From Oscillospiraceae bacterium (GTDB lineage Bacteria; Bacillota; Clostridia; Oscillospirales; Ruminococcaceae), in NCBI GenBank assembly GCA_017473015.1, contig JAFUNP010000022.1, positions 62,001 to 126,000 on the forward strand: a DNA stretch of 64,000 nucleotides, given 5' to 3'. Shown piece by piece: positions 27,345 to 36,513 of this stretch. A program made the position numbers and the translations under genes. Numbering within the stretch: position 1 is the stretch's first letter; every line of letters starts with the position of its first letter. The notes below the pieces were generated by a model. That model saw nothing but the letters and a program-made list of their open reading frames with translations, did not search any database and was not told where the DNA came from.

Positions 27345-27707
27345 TCAGTCTGTCAGAGGCCAGCCTTTTGCATCGGTGGTCACTCTGCCTGTCAAAATCA
27401 TCAGCGCTTCATATATCGCCCATATCTGGCTTATCCAGCCAAGGAAAAATACAAACATCAGCAGATGTGTCACACCTTTTTTGGTGTAACCCAGGTAAAA
27501 TTCATGTATGCCCATACTGCCCAGCAGTATTGCCAGTACACCGGCAATCAGACGGCTTTTTGGTTTTGACATCACGCTGTCATAGCTGTTGCGGATATCA
27601 TCTGCAAAATTTGTGCCACCCTGTGCCTGCACGCCCACCTTGTGGCCGCAGTTGGTGCAGAAAACAGAATTATCATCTATTTCAAAACCGCATTTTGTAC
27701 AATACAT
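27345..27707 (-). CDS. Zinc-ribbon TM2 domain protein
   Basis: A 120-residue protein with an N-terminal zinc ribbon (MYCTKCGFEIDDNSVFCTNCG, two C-x2-C knuckles) and a C-terminal TM2 domain: two hydrophobic helices joined by the GIHEFYLGYTKKGVTHLL turn. TM2 proteins are small membrane proteins of unknown function in bacteria. AGGAG lies 9 nt before the ATG. The gene ends 12 bases before the RNase P RNA 5' end on the same strand, so rnpB may be processed from a joint transcript or have its promoter inside this gene. Confidence 0.8.
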   Translation of the reverse strand: MYCTKCGFEIDDNSVFCTNCGHKVGVQAQGGTNFADDIRNSYDSVMSKPKSRLIAGVLAILLGSMGIHEFYLGYTKKGVTHLLMFVFFLGWISQIWAIYEALMILTGRVTTDAKGWPLTD

Positions 27708-27882
27708 TTACATCTCTCCTAAAATTTTGACTAAAATAGTTTAACACATATCTCACCATAATTCAACAATAAAAAAGTGTGAGAATTGCAAAAATTCATA
27801 AAATTTTTCATGATTTTCCTATATTAATAAGTCTATATTTATGATAAAATAAAATTCAGTGAAAAAATCAGGGGGTGACAGA

Positions 27883-28755
27883 TTGAAATTCAGCTTTACA
27901 GTCAGGGAAGACCAGCACAGAATGAGACTGAATATTTTTCTCCGTGAAAGCGGAGTGTCTGCTGCCCTTATCAAAAAAATCAAGTTTGCTCCCGACGGTA
28001 TACTGGTAAACTGCGAAAAGAAAAACACCGATTATCTGCTGAATGCAGGCGATGTCGTGGAAATAAACACTGCTGATGACGATATGGACTCCACTGTTAT
28101 TCCACAGAACGGTCCGCTGAACATAGTTTATATGGACCGGTGCTGTATGGTGGTAAATAAACCTTACGATATGCCTTGCCATCCGTCTTTCAACCACCCT
28201 ACAGATACCGTTGCCAATTACTTTATGGGGTACTGGCAGGCCAGGGGAGAGAATAAAATCTGCCGTATTATCAACCGTCTGGACAGAAACACTTCCGGGC
28301 TGGTGCTGATTGCACTGGATGCTCATTCTGCCGAAAAACTGAAAGGCAGGGTAGACAAAACCTACACCGCCATAATTGCCGGCAGACCTGATACAGACCA
28401 CGGTGTTATTGACCTGCCCATTGCACGCCGGCAGGAATCCATTATCACCCGCTGCGTCAGGGAAGACGGCCAGCGCGCTGTCACAGAATACACTGTAAAA
28501 AAATCTGACGGCATGCTGTCACTTCTGGATATAAAGCTACACACCGGCCGCACCCATCAGATACGCGTACACTTTTCCCATCTGGGATATCCTTTGGAGG
28601 GAGATGAACTGTATGGCGGCAACCTGGACAGAATAAACCGTCACGCCCTGCATTGCACCGCCCTCACTTTCCCCACACCGCATACTGGAGAGATTATAAC
28701 TGTGCATTCACAGCTTCCTCAGGATATGCAGAAACTGGCAGATATGATAAAGTAA
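27883..28755 (+). CDS. RluA/RluD-family pseudouridine synthase
   Basis: A 290-residue synthase. The N-terminal S4-like part (RLNIFLRESGVSAALIKKI) is followed by the catalytic domain with INRLDRNTSGLVLIALD, where the Asp after RL is the nucleophile, and by GRTHQIRVHFSHLGYPLEGDELYGG near the C terminus. It likely modifies 23S rRNA or a tRNA. The start is probably the TTG at 27883, seven bases after GGGGGTG; a GTG at 27859 is in frame but has no ribosome site. Confidence 0.88.
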   Translation: MKFSFTVREDQHRMRLNIFLRESGVSAALIKKIKFAPDGILVNCEKKNTDYLLNAGDVVEINTADDDMDSTVIPQNGPLNIVYMDRCCMVVNKPYDMPCHPSFNHPTDTVANYFMGYWQARGENKICRIINRLDRNTSGLVLIALDAHSAEKLKGRVDKTYTAIIAGRPDTDHGVIDLPIARRQESIITRCVREDGQRAVTEYTVKKSDGMLSLLDIKLHTGRTHQIRVHFSHLGYPLEGDELYGGNLDRINRHALHCTALTFPTPHTGEIITVHSQLPQDMQKLADMIK

Positions 28756-28936
28756 CAGGACGGATAAATACACATTTTTCCTGATTATGGTACTTATGCT
28801 GAAGAATATGTGAAAGAAATAATACAAAACTGTAAAAAAAGGCACTATTTCCTTGAAATATGGCATAAAAACAGTTATAATTTTATATTGGACATCAGTG
28901 CTCTGATGTAATTTATTATGAAAAGGAGAGGGATGC

Positions 28937-30694
28937 ATGCCATTATTCAGCAAAGATAAAAATGCAAAAACTAATGGTGCAAGAAAAGCAGGCTCTACCA
29001 TAAAAACAATTTTTAAAAGATACAATCCTGAAAAGGTTACTATAGATGGCATAAAAAACTTCTTTGGATTTATATTCTACCGTGTTGGTTACAATATTGA
29101 AATCAACACCGGTATGGTGTACAGACAGCTGAAGAAAATATTTGACAAAGTATATTCATTCGCAGCTGGTATACTGAATAATGTGGCTGTTTTCTTTGAC
29201 AAGCTGGCAGACACTATCCTGGATGACCTGGGTGAACCGCTGGAAAGAATAGGCCGTGCTTTTGCGGCTATATCCGCCATTATAAAAGAATCAAAAGGTG
29301 ATAAGAACCGCAGTGCCGGCAGAGAGATGCGTGCCTATATGAAAGAAGGCATGGTAAAGCATAAAAAACTGGCAAAAACACTGTACAGTTATGTTGCTCC
29401 GGTTGTGTGCGGACTGATATTCATTATCACTGTTTCAATAGGCCTCAGCCGTGAATATGCCATTCAGGTAATGGTGGACAATGAGCCTATCGGCACTATC
29501 AACAATTACACAGTGCTGGAGAATGCAAACAAAATCATTGAAAACAAGCTGGTAAGCACAAATGACCAGAGCTGGTCACTTAACTCCTCCATAAAAATGG
29601 TAGGTCTTAAAAGCGACCAGATTATAGACGAAAGACAGCTGGCCAACAATATTCTGGCCACATCTGACGAAAATATTGTTGAAGCTACCGGTCTGTATGT
29701 GGACGGTAACTTTGTAGGTGCAGTACAGGACCCTACACAGCTGAACAACGCACTGGCTTCGCTCAAAGCTCCGTATGAAAACGGCGACCCTAACAGAGCG
29801 GTTTCCTTTGTACAGTCTGTCAGCGTTCTGGACGGTATCTTCTTTACCGACAGCGTTGTGCCGGACCGGCAACTGGCTGCTATGGTTACCAGTGAAGTAA
29901 GCGGTGAAAAACACTACACAGTAGTGGAAGGGGACAACCCATGGCTTATCGCCAGAAAGAACGGTATCACACTGAATACCCTCTATACCCTGAACCCAGG
30001 TATGGAAGGCGGCGGCATGTGGATTGGTGACGATGTTATCGTAGGTGCATCTGTTCCGTTCCTTCAGGTTAAATATGTGGAAACCAGCACCCGTCAGGTG
30101 GAAATCCCATATACAACAAAAACAGAAAGAAACAACAGCATGAACCTGGGTACCAGCAAAGTTTCCCAGAAAGGTGAAAAAGGTCTCAACGAACAGACTG
30201 TTGAATCTACATATATCGATGGTATCCTCCAGAGCGAAGTGGTAACACAGACAGTGGTACTGAAAGAACCTGTGCAGGAAATCATCCAGCAGGGTACACT
30301 GTGGAATGGTCAGGTTATCCAGGGCGGTAACGGCAGACTTATCTGGCCTACAGCTGCAGGTCGTGTATCCCGTGGCTTTACCGGTCAGTATCCAAGCCAT
30401 AACGGCGTTGACATCGCCGCTCCTATCGGTACACACATCTATGCTGCTGACAGCGGTGTGGTTACAAAAGCCAAGTATACAAATGTTGGTTATGGCGTAT
30501 ATCTGGAAATCGAGCACGGCGGCTATCAGACACTGTACGGCCACTGCTCACGACTGCTGGTAAGCGTGGGTCAGCAGGTTACACAGGGTCAGGTAATCGC
30601 TTATATGGGCTCCACAGGTAACTCCACAGGCCCGCATCTGCACTTTGAAGTAAAACGCGGCAGTTACCGTTACGACCCGTACGGCTGGTTCTAA
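28937..30694 (+). CDS. LysM-G5-M23 cell-wall peptidase
   Basis: A 585-residue envelope protein. Residues 1-147 are a basic/amphipathic cytoplasmic part, a membrane helix sits at about 150-172, then a SpoIIQ/YabE-like linker region, a LysM (YTVVEGDNPWLIARKNGITL) near residue 330, a G5 domain near 385-450, and a C-terminal M23 domain with SHNGVDIA, LYGHC and GPHLHFE, all zinc ligands intact. It should cleave peptidoglycan cross-links while bound to the wall. Unusually long cytosolic N terminus for this type. AAGGAG precedes the ATG. Confidence 0.88.
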   Translation: MPLFSKDKNAKTNGARKAGSTIKTIFKRYNPEKVTIDGIKNFFGFIFYRVGYNIEINTGMVYRQLKKIFDKVYSFAAGILNNVAVFFDKLADTILDDLGEPLERIGRAFAAISAIIKESKGDKNRSAGREMRAYMKEGMVKHKKLAKTLYSYVAPVVCGLIFIITVSIGLSREYAIQVMVDNEPIGTINNYTVLENANKIIENKLVSTNDQSWSLNSSIKMVGLKSDQIIDERQLANNILATSDENIVEATGLYVDGNFVGAVQDPTQLNNALASLKAPYENGDPNRAVSFVQSVSVLDGIFFTDSVVPDRQLAAMVTSEVSGEKHYTVVEGDNPWLIARKNGITLNTLYTLNPGMEGGGMWIGDDVIVGASVPFLQVKYVETSTRQVEIPYTTKTERNNSMNLGTSKVSQKGEKGLNEQTVESTYIDGILQSEVVTQTVVLKEPVQEIIQQGTLWNGQVIQGGNGRLIWPTAAGRVSRGFTGQYPSHNGVDIAAPIGTHIYAADSGVVTKAKYTNVGYGVYLEIEHGGYQTLYGHCSRLLVSVGQQVTQGQVIAYMGSTGNSTGPHLHFEVKRGSYRYDPYGWF

Positions 30695-30706
30695 AAAAAT
30701 CATCAG

Positions 30707-30739
30707 TTTTATCCGCCTGTCAGTCACAGGCGGATAAAA
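30707..30739 (+). terminator. Terminator after the M23 gene
   Basis: TTTTATCCGCCTGT pairs perfectly with ACAGGCGGATAAAA over a 5-nt loop. Confidence 0.8.
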
Positions 30740-30779
30740 TGAGGCATAAAATAGTGTAAATGTAACAAAAACACAAAAA

Positions 30780-30836
30780 TTCCCTTGTATTGTCAATGTT
30801 TACTCAGACTGATTATGAGTAAAATACTTAAGGGAA
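30780..30836 (+). promoter_or_regulatory. Long interrupted inverted repeat in the murA leader
   Basis: TTCCCTT, GTATT and TTTACTCA pair in order with TGAGTAAA, AATAC and AAGGGAA, giving a 57-nt hairpin with a small bulge, ending 46 bases before the murA start. It is not followed by a T tract characteristic of a terminator for the upstream gene. Confidence 0.5.
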
Positions 30837-30882
30837 AATATATTTTATTTTTTACAGTCATTTATTCCAAAGGAGAAAAAGC

Positions 30883-32169
30883 TTGGAAAAATATATTATT
30901 ACAGGCGGTAAGCCTTTAAAAGGTGAAGTTATCATCAGCGGTGCCAAAAACGCAGCGGTTGCACTTCTGCCAGCCACAGTATTGGCGGGGGATGTGTGCG
31001 TGCTGGAAAATGTGCCGGACATCAGTGATATCCGCAAAGAAATTGAGATATTGAGACAGATGGGTGCAAAGGTTACACGCCTCAGCCCTTCATCTCTTGA
31101 AATAGATACATCCACACTGAACACCACCGAAGTACCTCTGGAACTGGGCATCAAATTCCGTGCTTCCTATTACTTCCTGGGCAGTCTGCTGTCCCGCTTC
31201 GGCGACGCAAATGTACCTATGCCTGGTGGCTGTGACCTGGGCGCACGCCCTATCGACCAGCATCTGAAAGCATTTACAGCGCTGGGTGCAGCTTATGAGC
31301 TGGACTATGCAATGATAAATGTGAAAACAGATAATCTGCAGGGCGCACATATTTTCTTTGACACAGTTTCCGTTGGCGCTACCATCAATGCCATGCTGGC
31401 AGCAGTAAAAGCAAAGGGTACCACAATCCTGGAAAATGTGGCAAAAGAACCGCACATTGTTGATGTGGCAAACTTCCTGAACACAATGGGTGCTGATGTT
31501 CGCGGTGCCGGTACTGATGTAATAAAAATCCGCGGTGTTGAAAGAATGCACGGCGCAACATATACGGTTATTCCTGACCAGATTGAAGCAGGTACATTTA
31601 TGGTGGCTGCTGCTGCCACACGCGGTGACATTCTGGTGAAAAATGTGACACCGGAACATCTGGAAATCATCACCAGCAAACTCCGTGCCACAGGTGCTGT
31701 TGTAGAAGAATTTGATGAAGCGGTGAGAGTTATCGGTGTTTCTGAATACCAGAATACAAACATCAAAACACGGCCTCATCCAGGTTTCCCTACAGACCTG
31801 CAGCCTGTTATGGGTGTTCTGCTGTGTCTGGCAAAGGGCACCTCAATCGTTACAGAAAGCATCTGGGACAGCCGTTTCAGATACTGTGATGAACTGAACA
31901 AAATGGGCGCCAATATCCAGGTAGAAAGCCGAGTGGCTGTTTTTGAAGGCGTGGAAAAACTACAGCCTGCCCCTGTGAAAGCTACCGACCTGCGTGCCGG
32001 TGCAGCACTTGTTATCGCTGCTCTCTGTGCAGAAGGCCAGAGTGAAATCACAGAAATACAGCATGTGGAACGCGGCTATGTGGATATTGTAAAGAAAATC
32101 CGTGCTCTGGGCGGCGACATCCGGAAAGTGGTTGTTCCTGAAGGCGAAGTTCTGAAAAAGGCCCATTGA
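30883..32169 (+). CDS. murA: UDP-N-acetylglucosamine 1-carboxyvinyltransferase
   Basis: A 428-residue enzyme catalysing the first committed step of peptidoglycan synthesis, PEP transfer to UDP-GlcNAc. SGAKNAAVALLPA (N terminus), RASYYFLGSLLSRFG and MPGGCDLGARPIDQH with the active-site cysteine (fosfomycin target) near residue 120 are present, with RETGG-like later loops. The start codon is TTG, eight bases after AAAGGAG. It is preceded by a long hairpin leader and followed by a terminator. Confidence 0.96.
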   Translation: MEKYIITGGKPLKGEVIISGAKNAAVALLPATVLAGDVCVLENVPDISDIRKEIEILRQMGAKVTRLSPSSLEIDTSTLNTTEVPLELGIKFRASYYFLGSLLSRFGDANVPMPGGCDLGARPIDQHLKAFTALGAAYELDYAMINVKTDNLQGAHIFFDTVSVGATINAMLAAVKAKGTTILENVAKEPHIVDVANFLNTMGADVRGAGTDVIKIRGVERMHGATYTVIPDQIEAGTFMVAAAATRGDILVKNVTPEHLEIITSKLRATGAVVEEFDEAVRVIGVSEYQNTNIKTRPHPGFPTDLQPVMGVLLCLAKGTSIVTESIWDSRFRYCDELNKMGANIQVESRVAVFEGVEKLQPAPVKATDLRAGAALVIAALCAEGQSEITEIQHVERGYVDIVKKIRALGGDIRKVVVPEGEVLKKAH

Positions 32170-32188
32170 TTTATAAAACCTGAATAGC

Positions 32189-32216
32189 AAAGCGGAGTGG
32201 GTATACACTCCGCTTT
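32189..32216 (+). terminator. Terminator of murA
   Basis: AAAGCGGAGTG pairs with CACTCCGCTTT around a 6-nt loop, followed by ATT. Confidence 0.75.
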
Positions 32217-32246
32217 ATTGAATAATTACAGCAAAAAGGAAAGTAA

Positions 32247-33038
32247 ATGGCAAGATATATTTCACTGTATTCCGGCTCCTCCGGCAACTGTTCAGTTGTG
32301 GAAGAAAACGGAAAATTCATTATTATAGATATGGGCAAATCCGCCCGCCTGACCAACAAGGCCCTCACTGAACTGGGACTGGATGTGAAAAATCTCCAGG
32401 GAATACTGGTCAGCCATGAGCACACCGACCATGTTTCGGGCCTCAGGGTGTTTCTGAAAAATCTGAATGTACCTGTTTACACAGGGGCAGCCACGCTGGA
32501 CTATATGCAGGACAACCTTATTGTGCCGGCTCATATTGAAATGCATGATTTGTCTTTCAACGGTGCCGACATTGGCCCTTTCCATGTATCCGGCTTTGAA
32601 ACTCCCCACGACTCTGTAGGCTGCCTGGGATTCCGCATACATACGGAAAAAGGCTCATCTATGTCCATCGCTACTGACCTTGGCATGGTGAACGAATACA
32701 TTTTTGAAAATCTGAAAAATGTAAATCTGGCAGTGGTTGAATCCAACTATGATGTTCAGATGCTTAAAGACGGCCCGTATCCCTATTATCTCAAAAGCAG
32801 AATAGCCTCCAACCGTGGTCATCTTTCAAATCACCAGTCCAGCCAGACCACCTTGCGTCTGATTGAAAGCGGCGTGGACAAAATCCAGCTGTGCCATCTT
32901 TCAAACAATAACAATACCCCTGCTCTTGCACTGCAGCAGGTGGCACTGACAGCTATGGCAAACGGCATAAAAATCGGTGACCATGTGCAGGTGAAGGTAA
33001 ACCGCCGCCATGAAATCACCACAGATACAGAGTTTTAG
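32247..33038 (+). CDS. MBL-fold metallo-hydrolase (YycJ/WalJ type)
   Basis: A 263-residue metallo-beta-lactamase-fold protein. The first metal motif is SHEHTDHVSG (H-x-H-x-D-H) near residue 56, and FETPHDSVGCLGF supplies the next histidine. The start ARYISLYSGSSGNCSVVE is characteristic of the YycJ/WalJ group, 5'-3' DNA exonuclease-like proteins linked with cell-division genes in Firmicutes. AAGGAAAG precedes the ATG. It is followed by rlmH after 12 nt, an order frequent in Firmicutes. Confidence 0.85.
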   Translation: MARYISLYSGSSGNCSVVEENGKFIIIDMGKSARLTNKALTELGLDVKNLQGILVSHEHTDHVSGLRVFLKNLNVPVYTGAATLDYMQDNLIVPAHIEMHDLSFNGADIGPFHVSGFETPHDSVGCLGFRIHTEKGSSMSIATDLGMVNEYIFENLKNVNLAVVESNYDVQMLKDGPYPYYLKSRIASNRGHLSNHQSSQTTLRLIESGVDKIQLCHLSNNNNTPALALQQVALTAMANGIKIGDHVQVKVNRRHEITTDTEF

Positions 33039-33049
33039 CAGGGGGATTT

Positions 33050-33535
33050 ATGCAGAATATAACAATTATCGCCATGGGTAAAGTGCAGAAAGGATTTCTG
33101 TCTGACGGTTGTAATGAATATATCAAGCGTCTTCGTCCCATGTGCAACTTTAAATTGATTGAGCTGGATGACGAGCCACTGCCGGAAAAAAATCTGAACC
33201 GGACTCTTATTGAACGCGCCCTGGATAAGGAAAGCGTAAAAATACTGGCTGCAATACCTAAACAGAGCTTTGTAATCACTCTTTGCATTGAGGGCAAACA
33301 GCTGTCCAGTGAAGAACTGGCAAAAACCATCGAGCAGAAGGGGATAGAAGGCTTTTCAAATATCTGCCTGATTATAGGCTCCAGTCATGGTTTGTCTGAA
33401 AAAGTGAAAAAGGCCAGCCATATGAGACTGTCTTTTTCCAAAATGACCTTTCCACATCAGCTGGCGCGCCTTATTGCACTGGAACAGATTTACCGTGCAT
33501 TATCCATCAATGCCGGCAGCAAATATCATAAATAA
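33050..33535 (+). CDS. rlmH: 23S rRNA (pseudouridine1915-N3)-methyltransferase RlmH
   Basis: A 161-residue SPOUT-class methyltransferase. The C-terminal knot sequence is very clear: IIGSSHGLSEKVKKASHMRLS and FPHQLARLIALEQIYRALSI, ending in the conserved SKYHK. It acts on 70S ribosomes at the decoding-site helix. GGGGG precedes the ATG. Co-transcribed with the upstream metallo-hydrolase; a bidirectional terminator follows. Confidence 0.96.
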   Translation: MQNITIIAMGKVQKGFLSDGCNEYIKRLRPMCNFKLIELDDEPLPEKNLNRTLIERALDKESVKILAAIPKQSFVITLCIEGKQLSSEELAKTIEQKGIEGFSNICLIIGSSHGLSEKVKKASHMRLSFSKMTFPHQLARLIALEQIYRALSINAGSKYHK

Positions 33536-33566
33536 AAAGAGGAGCGTAATGCTCCTCTTTATTTTT
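33536..33566 (+). terminator. Bidirectional terminator between rlmH and the TetR gene
   Basis: AAAGAGGAGC pairs with GCTCCTCTTT around GTAAT-type loop, with A/T tracts on both sides; the convergent TetR gene ends inside it. Confidence 0.8.
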
Positions 33567-34095
33567 ACATTCTGAAATGTGAAAAATATTTCAACATTTC
33601 TATCAGTTCTTCTTTTGTTTCTTTTTTGCCCGTTTTTATCCATTCCAGACAGATATAAGAAATTGTCAGATATGAATACAGGTAAAAGTAGTTCCGGTAT
33701 TTATTGATATACGGGTCAGGTATTTTGTCAAACAGAGCGTTTTTATGAGCACTCACAAACTCTTTGCCCAGATACCATAATATATCCTGTTTATATAAAG
33801 CAATAAAAATATCAGAATATTTATCGTACAAAGAAATAATATCGTACAGATACCGGTCAGAAAAATAATACTCCAGAGGTTTGTCAGGACTGAAAACCTC
33901 GCCTTTTTCTACCAGGTCCCTGAAAAATACTTTGAATATTTCGTCTTTGCTTTTGAAATAATTGTAAAAAGTCTGTCTGGATATTCCTGCAGCTGTACAT
34001 ATATCTTTAATAGTAATATCCTCATAAGTGTTGTTTTTCAGCAGTGATATTGTGGTAAACAGAATTTTTTGCATGTTGCTGTTTTGCTGTCCCAT
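33565..34095 (-). CDS. TetR/AcrR-family regulator
   Basis: A 176-residue repressor. The N-terminal HTH is ITIKDICTAAGISRQTFYNYFKSKDEI (residues about 30-56), followed by an all-helical ligand-binding domain of the TetR C-terminal 'TetR_C_7/DUF1956' sort that I cannot refine. Start at 34095, after GAGGG; a longer frame lacks a ribosome site. It lies 68 nt downstream of ccdA on the same strand, so it may regulate the tlpA-ccdA operon or respond to redox stress. Confidence 0.8.
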   Translation of the reverse strand: MGQQNSNMQKILFTTISLLKNNTYEDITIKDICTAAGISRQTFYNYFKSKDEIFKVFFRDLVEKGEVFSPDKPLEYYFSDRYLYDIISLYDKYSDIFIALYKQDILWYLGKEFVSAHKNALFDKIPDPYINKYRNYFYLYSYLTISYICLEWIKTGKKETKEELIEMLKYFSHFRM

Positions 34096-34162
34096 TGTTA
34101 GCCCTCGGAAAAAATTTAATATCATATATTATATCGATAAAATGTAAAAAAACAGTGAACAA

Positions 34163-34816
34163 TCAGGAAAAAATCGCAAGATAATAGCCGAAAAGGTTAA
34201 AAACCATTGATAAACCTACTATTATCAGCAGTACGCCGCCTACGGTTTTTATCTTTTCACTGTGTGTTTTCAGAAAGCTGACAACACCCTTCAGCTTTTC
34301 ATACATAAGGGCGAAAATCATAAAAGGTACACCCAACCCCAGACCGAAGCAGGCAAGTAACAGCATACCCTGTACCACAGTTTCCTGCACACCTGCCAGT
34401 GCCAGCGCACTGCCCAGAAATGCTCCCATGCAGGGTGTCCAGCCAAAAGAGTAGCTTACCCCAAACAGAAAGTTTGCCAGCAGGCCGCTTTTTTCTTTTT
34501 TTGCAGTGTTTCCGCCAATATTCAGGGTGATAATATCCATATACACAAACCCGAAAAATACCAGTATTACCCCTGCCAGTTTTATCAGAAATGCTTTATA
34601 TCGTGACAGAAAGCTGGCCAGGGAAAAGGCTGTTGCTCCCATAATCACAAAAGCTGTGGTGAAACCCAGCACGAAAAACAGTGTATTTATAAATCTTCTG
34701 CCCAGGCTTTGTTTTTCATCGGCTGAAATATATGCCAGAAAAATAGGCAGCATCGGCAATATGCATGGGGAAACAAAGGCAAAAATGCCCTCGGCAAAAG
34801 TAAATAAATATTGCAT
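34163..34816 (-). CDS. CcdA-family thiol-disulfide transporter
   Basis: A 217-residue integral membrane protein with six helices. The first helix ends in FVSPCILPMLPIFLAY and a later one contains SYSFGWTPCMGAFLG; the two cysteines are those that carry electrons across the membrane in the CcdA/DsbD family. It would pass reducing power from cytosolic thioredoxin to the extracytoplasmic TlpA-like thioredoxin encoded 12 nt upstream. Confidence 0.9.
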   Translation of the reverse strand: MQYLFTFAEGIFAFVSPCILPMLPIFLAYISADEKQSLGRRFINTLFFVLGFTTAFVIMGATAFSLASFLSRYKAFLIKLAGVILVFFGFVYMDIITLNIGGNTAKKEKSGLLANFLFGVSYSFGWTPCMGAFLGSALALAGVQETVVQGMLLLACFGLGLGVPFMIFALMYEKLKGVVSFLKTHSEKIKTVGGVLLIIVGLSMVFNLFGYYLAIFS

Positions 34817-34828
34817 AAATTCTCCTTT

Positions 34829-35386
34829 TTACAGCATCCGTTCAATATTTTCTACTACGCTGTCATAATCAGTCATGCCTATTCTGGCGTTGAACAGGTA
34901 GCCATCACTGTCCACATAAATCGTAGTAGGAAAGCTGCTTATGCCAAATATATAGGCACCATAGCCCGGATTGTCAAAGTATGTTTCTATGTTTTCGTAT
35001 TCTTTATCTTCCAGATAAGCCAGTACATCTTCCACTGTGGTATCCTCACTGTTTTCCACGTCCAGGAACAGGAAATTCACTTCATCGCCGTATTCACCGG
35101 CAGCTTTGTCGAAATCGTCCAGCTCCATAACGCAAAACGGACACCATGTACCCCAGAAATTGATTACCACAGGTTTGCCACGGAAAGAGTCAAACTCTAC
35201 CACATTTCCGTCCTTGTCCATGAATTCAAAGTTGGGTATCTCCACTTTTTCCCGCTGCATGGCGTTTCTGTCCACCGTTTCAGTACCGGAGTTCTGCATA
35301 TAAGGCAATACCAGCCCACTGATTACAGAGAACACCAGCAGTGCAATTACGCTGGCTATAGCTATTTTCTGTTTTTTGTTTTTCAT
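34829..35386 (-). CDS. TlpA/ResA-family membrane-anchored thioredoxin
   Basis: A 185-residue protein: an N-terminal helix anchor (about 8-28), a Glu/Lys-rich stalk and a thioredoxin fold with active site WGTWCPFCVMEL near residue 80 and cis-proline region SSFPTTIYVD near residue 146. It reduces extracytoplasmic disulfides, receiving electrons from CcdA. GGAGTGAAGATAT precedes the ATG. Divergent from the PHP-phosphatase gene. Confidence 0.9.
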   Translation of the reverse strand: MKNKKQKIAIASVIALLVFSVISGLVLPYMQNSGTETVDRNAMQREKVEIPNFEFMDKDGNVVEFDSFRGKPVVINFWGTWCPFCVMELDDFDKAAGEYGDEVNFLFLDVENSEDTTVEDVLAYLEDKEYENIETYFDNPGYGAYIFGISSFPTTIYVDSDGYLFNARIGMTDYDSVVENIERML

Positions 35387-35452
35387 ATATCTTCACTCCA
35401 TTAGCATATTTTTATCAATTATACAATACTTTTATTTTATAATAAAGTAAGT

Positions 35453-35481
35453 TTGTCACACATACATATTTATGATATAAT
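35453..35481 (+). promoter_or_regulatory. Promoter of the PHP phosphatase gene
   Basis: TTGTCA and TATAAT with a 17-bp spacer, 45 bp upstream of the start codon. Confidence 0.65.
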
Positions 35482-35525
35482 ATTTCCGCTAAATATTTTG
35501 TGAAAACCATTGAGGAAATAAAAAT

Positions 35526-36311
35526 ATGAATATTACAGACACTCATGTGCATTCCGACCTGTCCTTTGACAGCGTGGAATATATGGAAAACTATGTAAAA
35601 AAAGCTGCTGCAGACGGTGATGAATACTTTATTACCACAGAGCATGTTGACCTGGAAAGCCATGTGCTGGACGGCGGCGATATTGCCCCGGATTTTGAAA
35701 GGCAGCTGAAAATAATAGATGAAATGAACGCAAAATATCCTGTTAAAACTCTGTTGGGTGTGGAGATAGGCTGGAGGCATGACCTGCACCGGCGCGATAT
35801 GGAAATAGCACATAAATATCCGTTTGATATGATTTTGCTGTCTATACATGAAACAGAGTATGCCGATGTTTCATATCCTGATTATATGCGAGGCAGGACT
35901 GTGGACCAGTGCTATGATGAATACCTGGACCTTGCCTGCCGGGCTATAAAAAACTTTGATAATTTTGATATTTTCGCCCATGTGGACTATGTTCTCCGTT
36001 ACATTGGTGACACCGACCTCTGTCTTCACCGAGAAAAACTGGAACAGGTTTTCCGCCTGCTCATAGAAAAGGACAAAGCGCTGGAAATCAACACAAAAAT
36101 GTTTCCGCAGCCGGAATCAGTACGCCGTGCAGAAGACATTATCCGTATGTATACTGCAGTCGGCGGCAGAAAAATATCTCTGGGCTCTGATGCCCATTCT
36201 GTTGACCGTCACCGCAACGGTTTTGACACCGTAATCGGTATGTTGAAAAAATACGGAGTGGACAGAGTGTGTATGTTTGTGAAACGAAAAGAGTTTTTTG
36301 TTGAAATATAA
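35526..36311 (+). CDS. PHP-domain histidinol-phosphatase-like protein
   Basis: A 261-residue HisJ-like PHP phosphoesterase. The metal motifs DTHVHSDLSFDS (H-x-H) at the N terminus, TTEHVDL near residue 40, and LGSDAHSVDR near residue 222 are in place. It would cleave histidinol phosphate in histidine synthesis, but no his genes flank it, so another phosphate substrate is possible. GAGGA precedes the ATG. Confidence 0.8.
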   Translation: MNITDTHVHSDLSFDSVEYMENYVKKAAADGDEYFITTEHVDLESHVLDGGDIAPDFERQLKIIDEMNAKYPVKTLLGVEIGWRHDLHRRDMEIAHKYPFDMILLSIHETEYADVSYPDYMRGRTVDQCYDEYLDLACRAIKNFDNFDIFAHVDYVLRYIGDTDLCLHREKLEQVFRLLIEKDKALEINTKMFPQPESVRRAEDIIRMYTAVGGRKISLGSDAHSVDRHRNGFDTVIGMLKKYGVDRVCMFVKRKEFFVEI

Positions 36312-36412
36312 CAGTAAATACATATGAAAAACAATAATATTTATGTGTAAATATTACACAAAAATAGGCAAGCTACACAGTCAGTTTTTGATATTTTTGT
36401 ATAAATTTTTAC

Positions 36413-36440
36413 TTGAAAAAATTTATAATAATGGTAAGAT
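36413..36440 (+). promoter_or_regulatory. Promoter of the glg operon
   Basis: TTGAAA and TAAGAT with a 16-bp spacer; a TATAAT hexamer lies inside the spacer. It leaves a 5' leader of about 140 nt before glgC. Confidence 0.5.
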
Positions 36441-36486
36441 AATATAGAGGAGGTATTTTTTAAAGCTATAGAACTGCAAAAATCCG

Positions 36487-36503
36487 CATTTTCCGGGAAA
36501 ATG
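36487..36503 (+). promoter_or_regulatory. Stem-loop in the glg leader
   Basis: CATTTTC pairs with GAAAATG around CGG, just upstream of GGGGAGG that serves the small leader frame. Confidence 0.45.
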
Positions 36504-36513
36504 GGGAGGTTTT

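Noticed and set aside
27297-27730. Plus-strand frames over rnpB and the TM2 gene
   Set aside because: They lie across the RNase P RNA and the TM2 protein gene, both clear on the minus strand.
36441-36470. Second ribosome-site-like GAGGAGG in the glg leader
   Set aside because: No start codon with an open frame follows within a usable distance.
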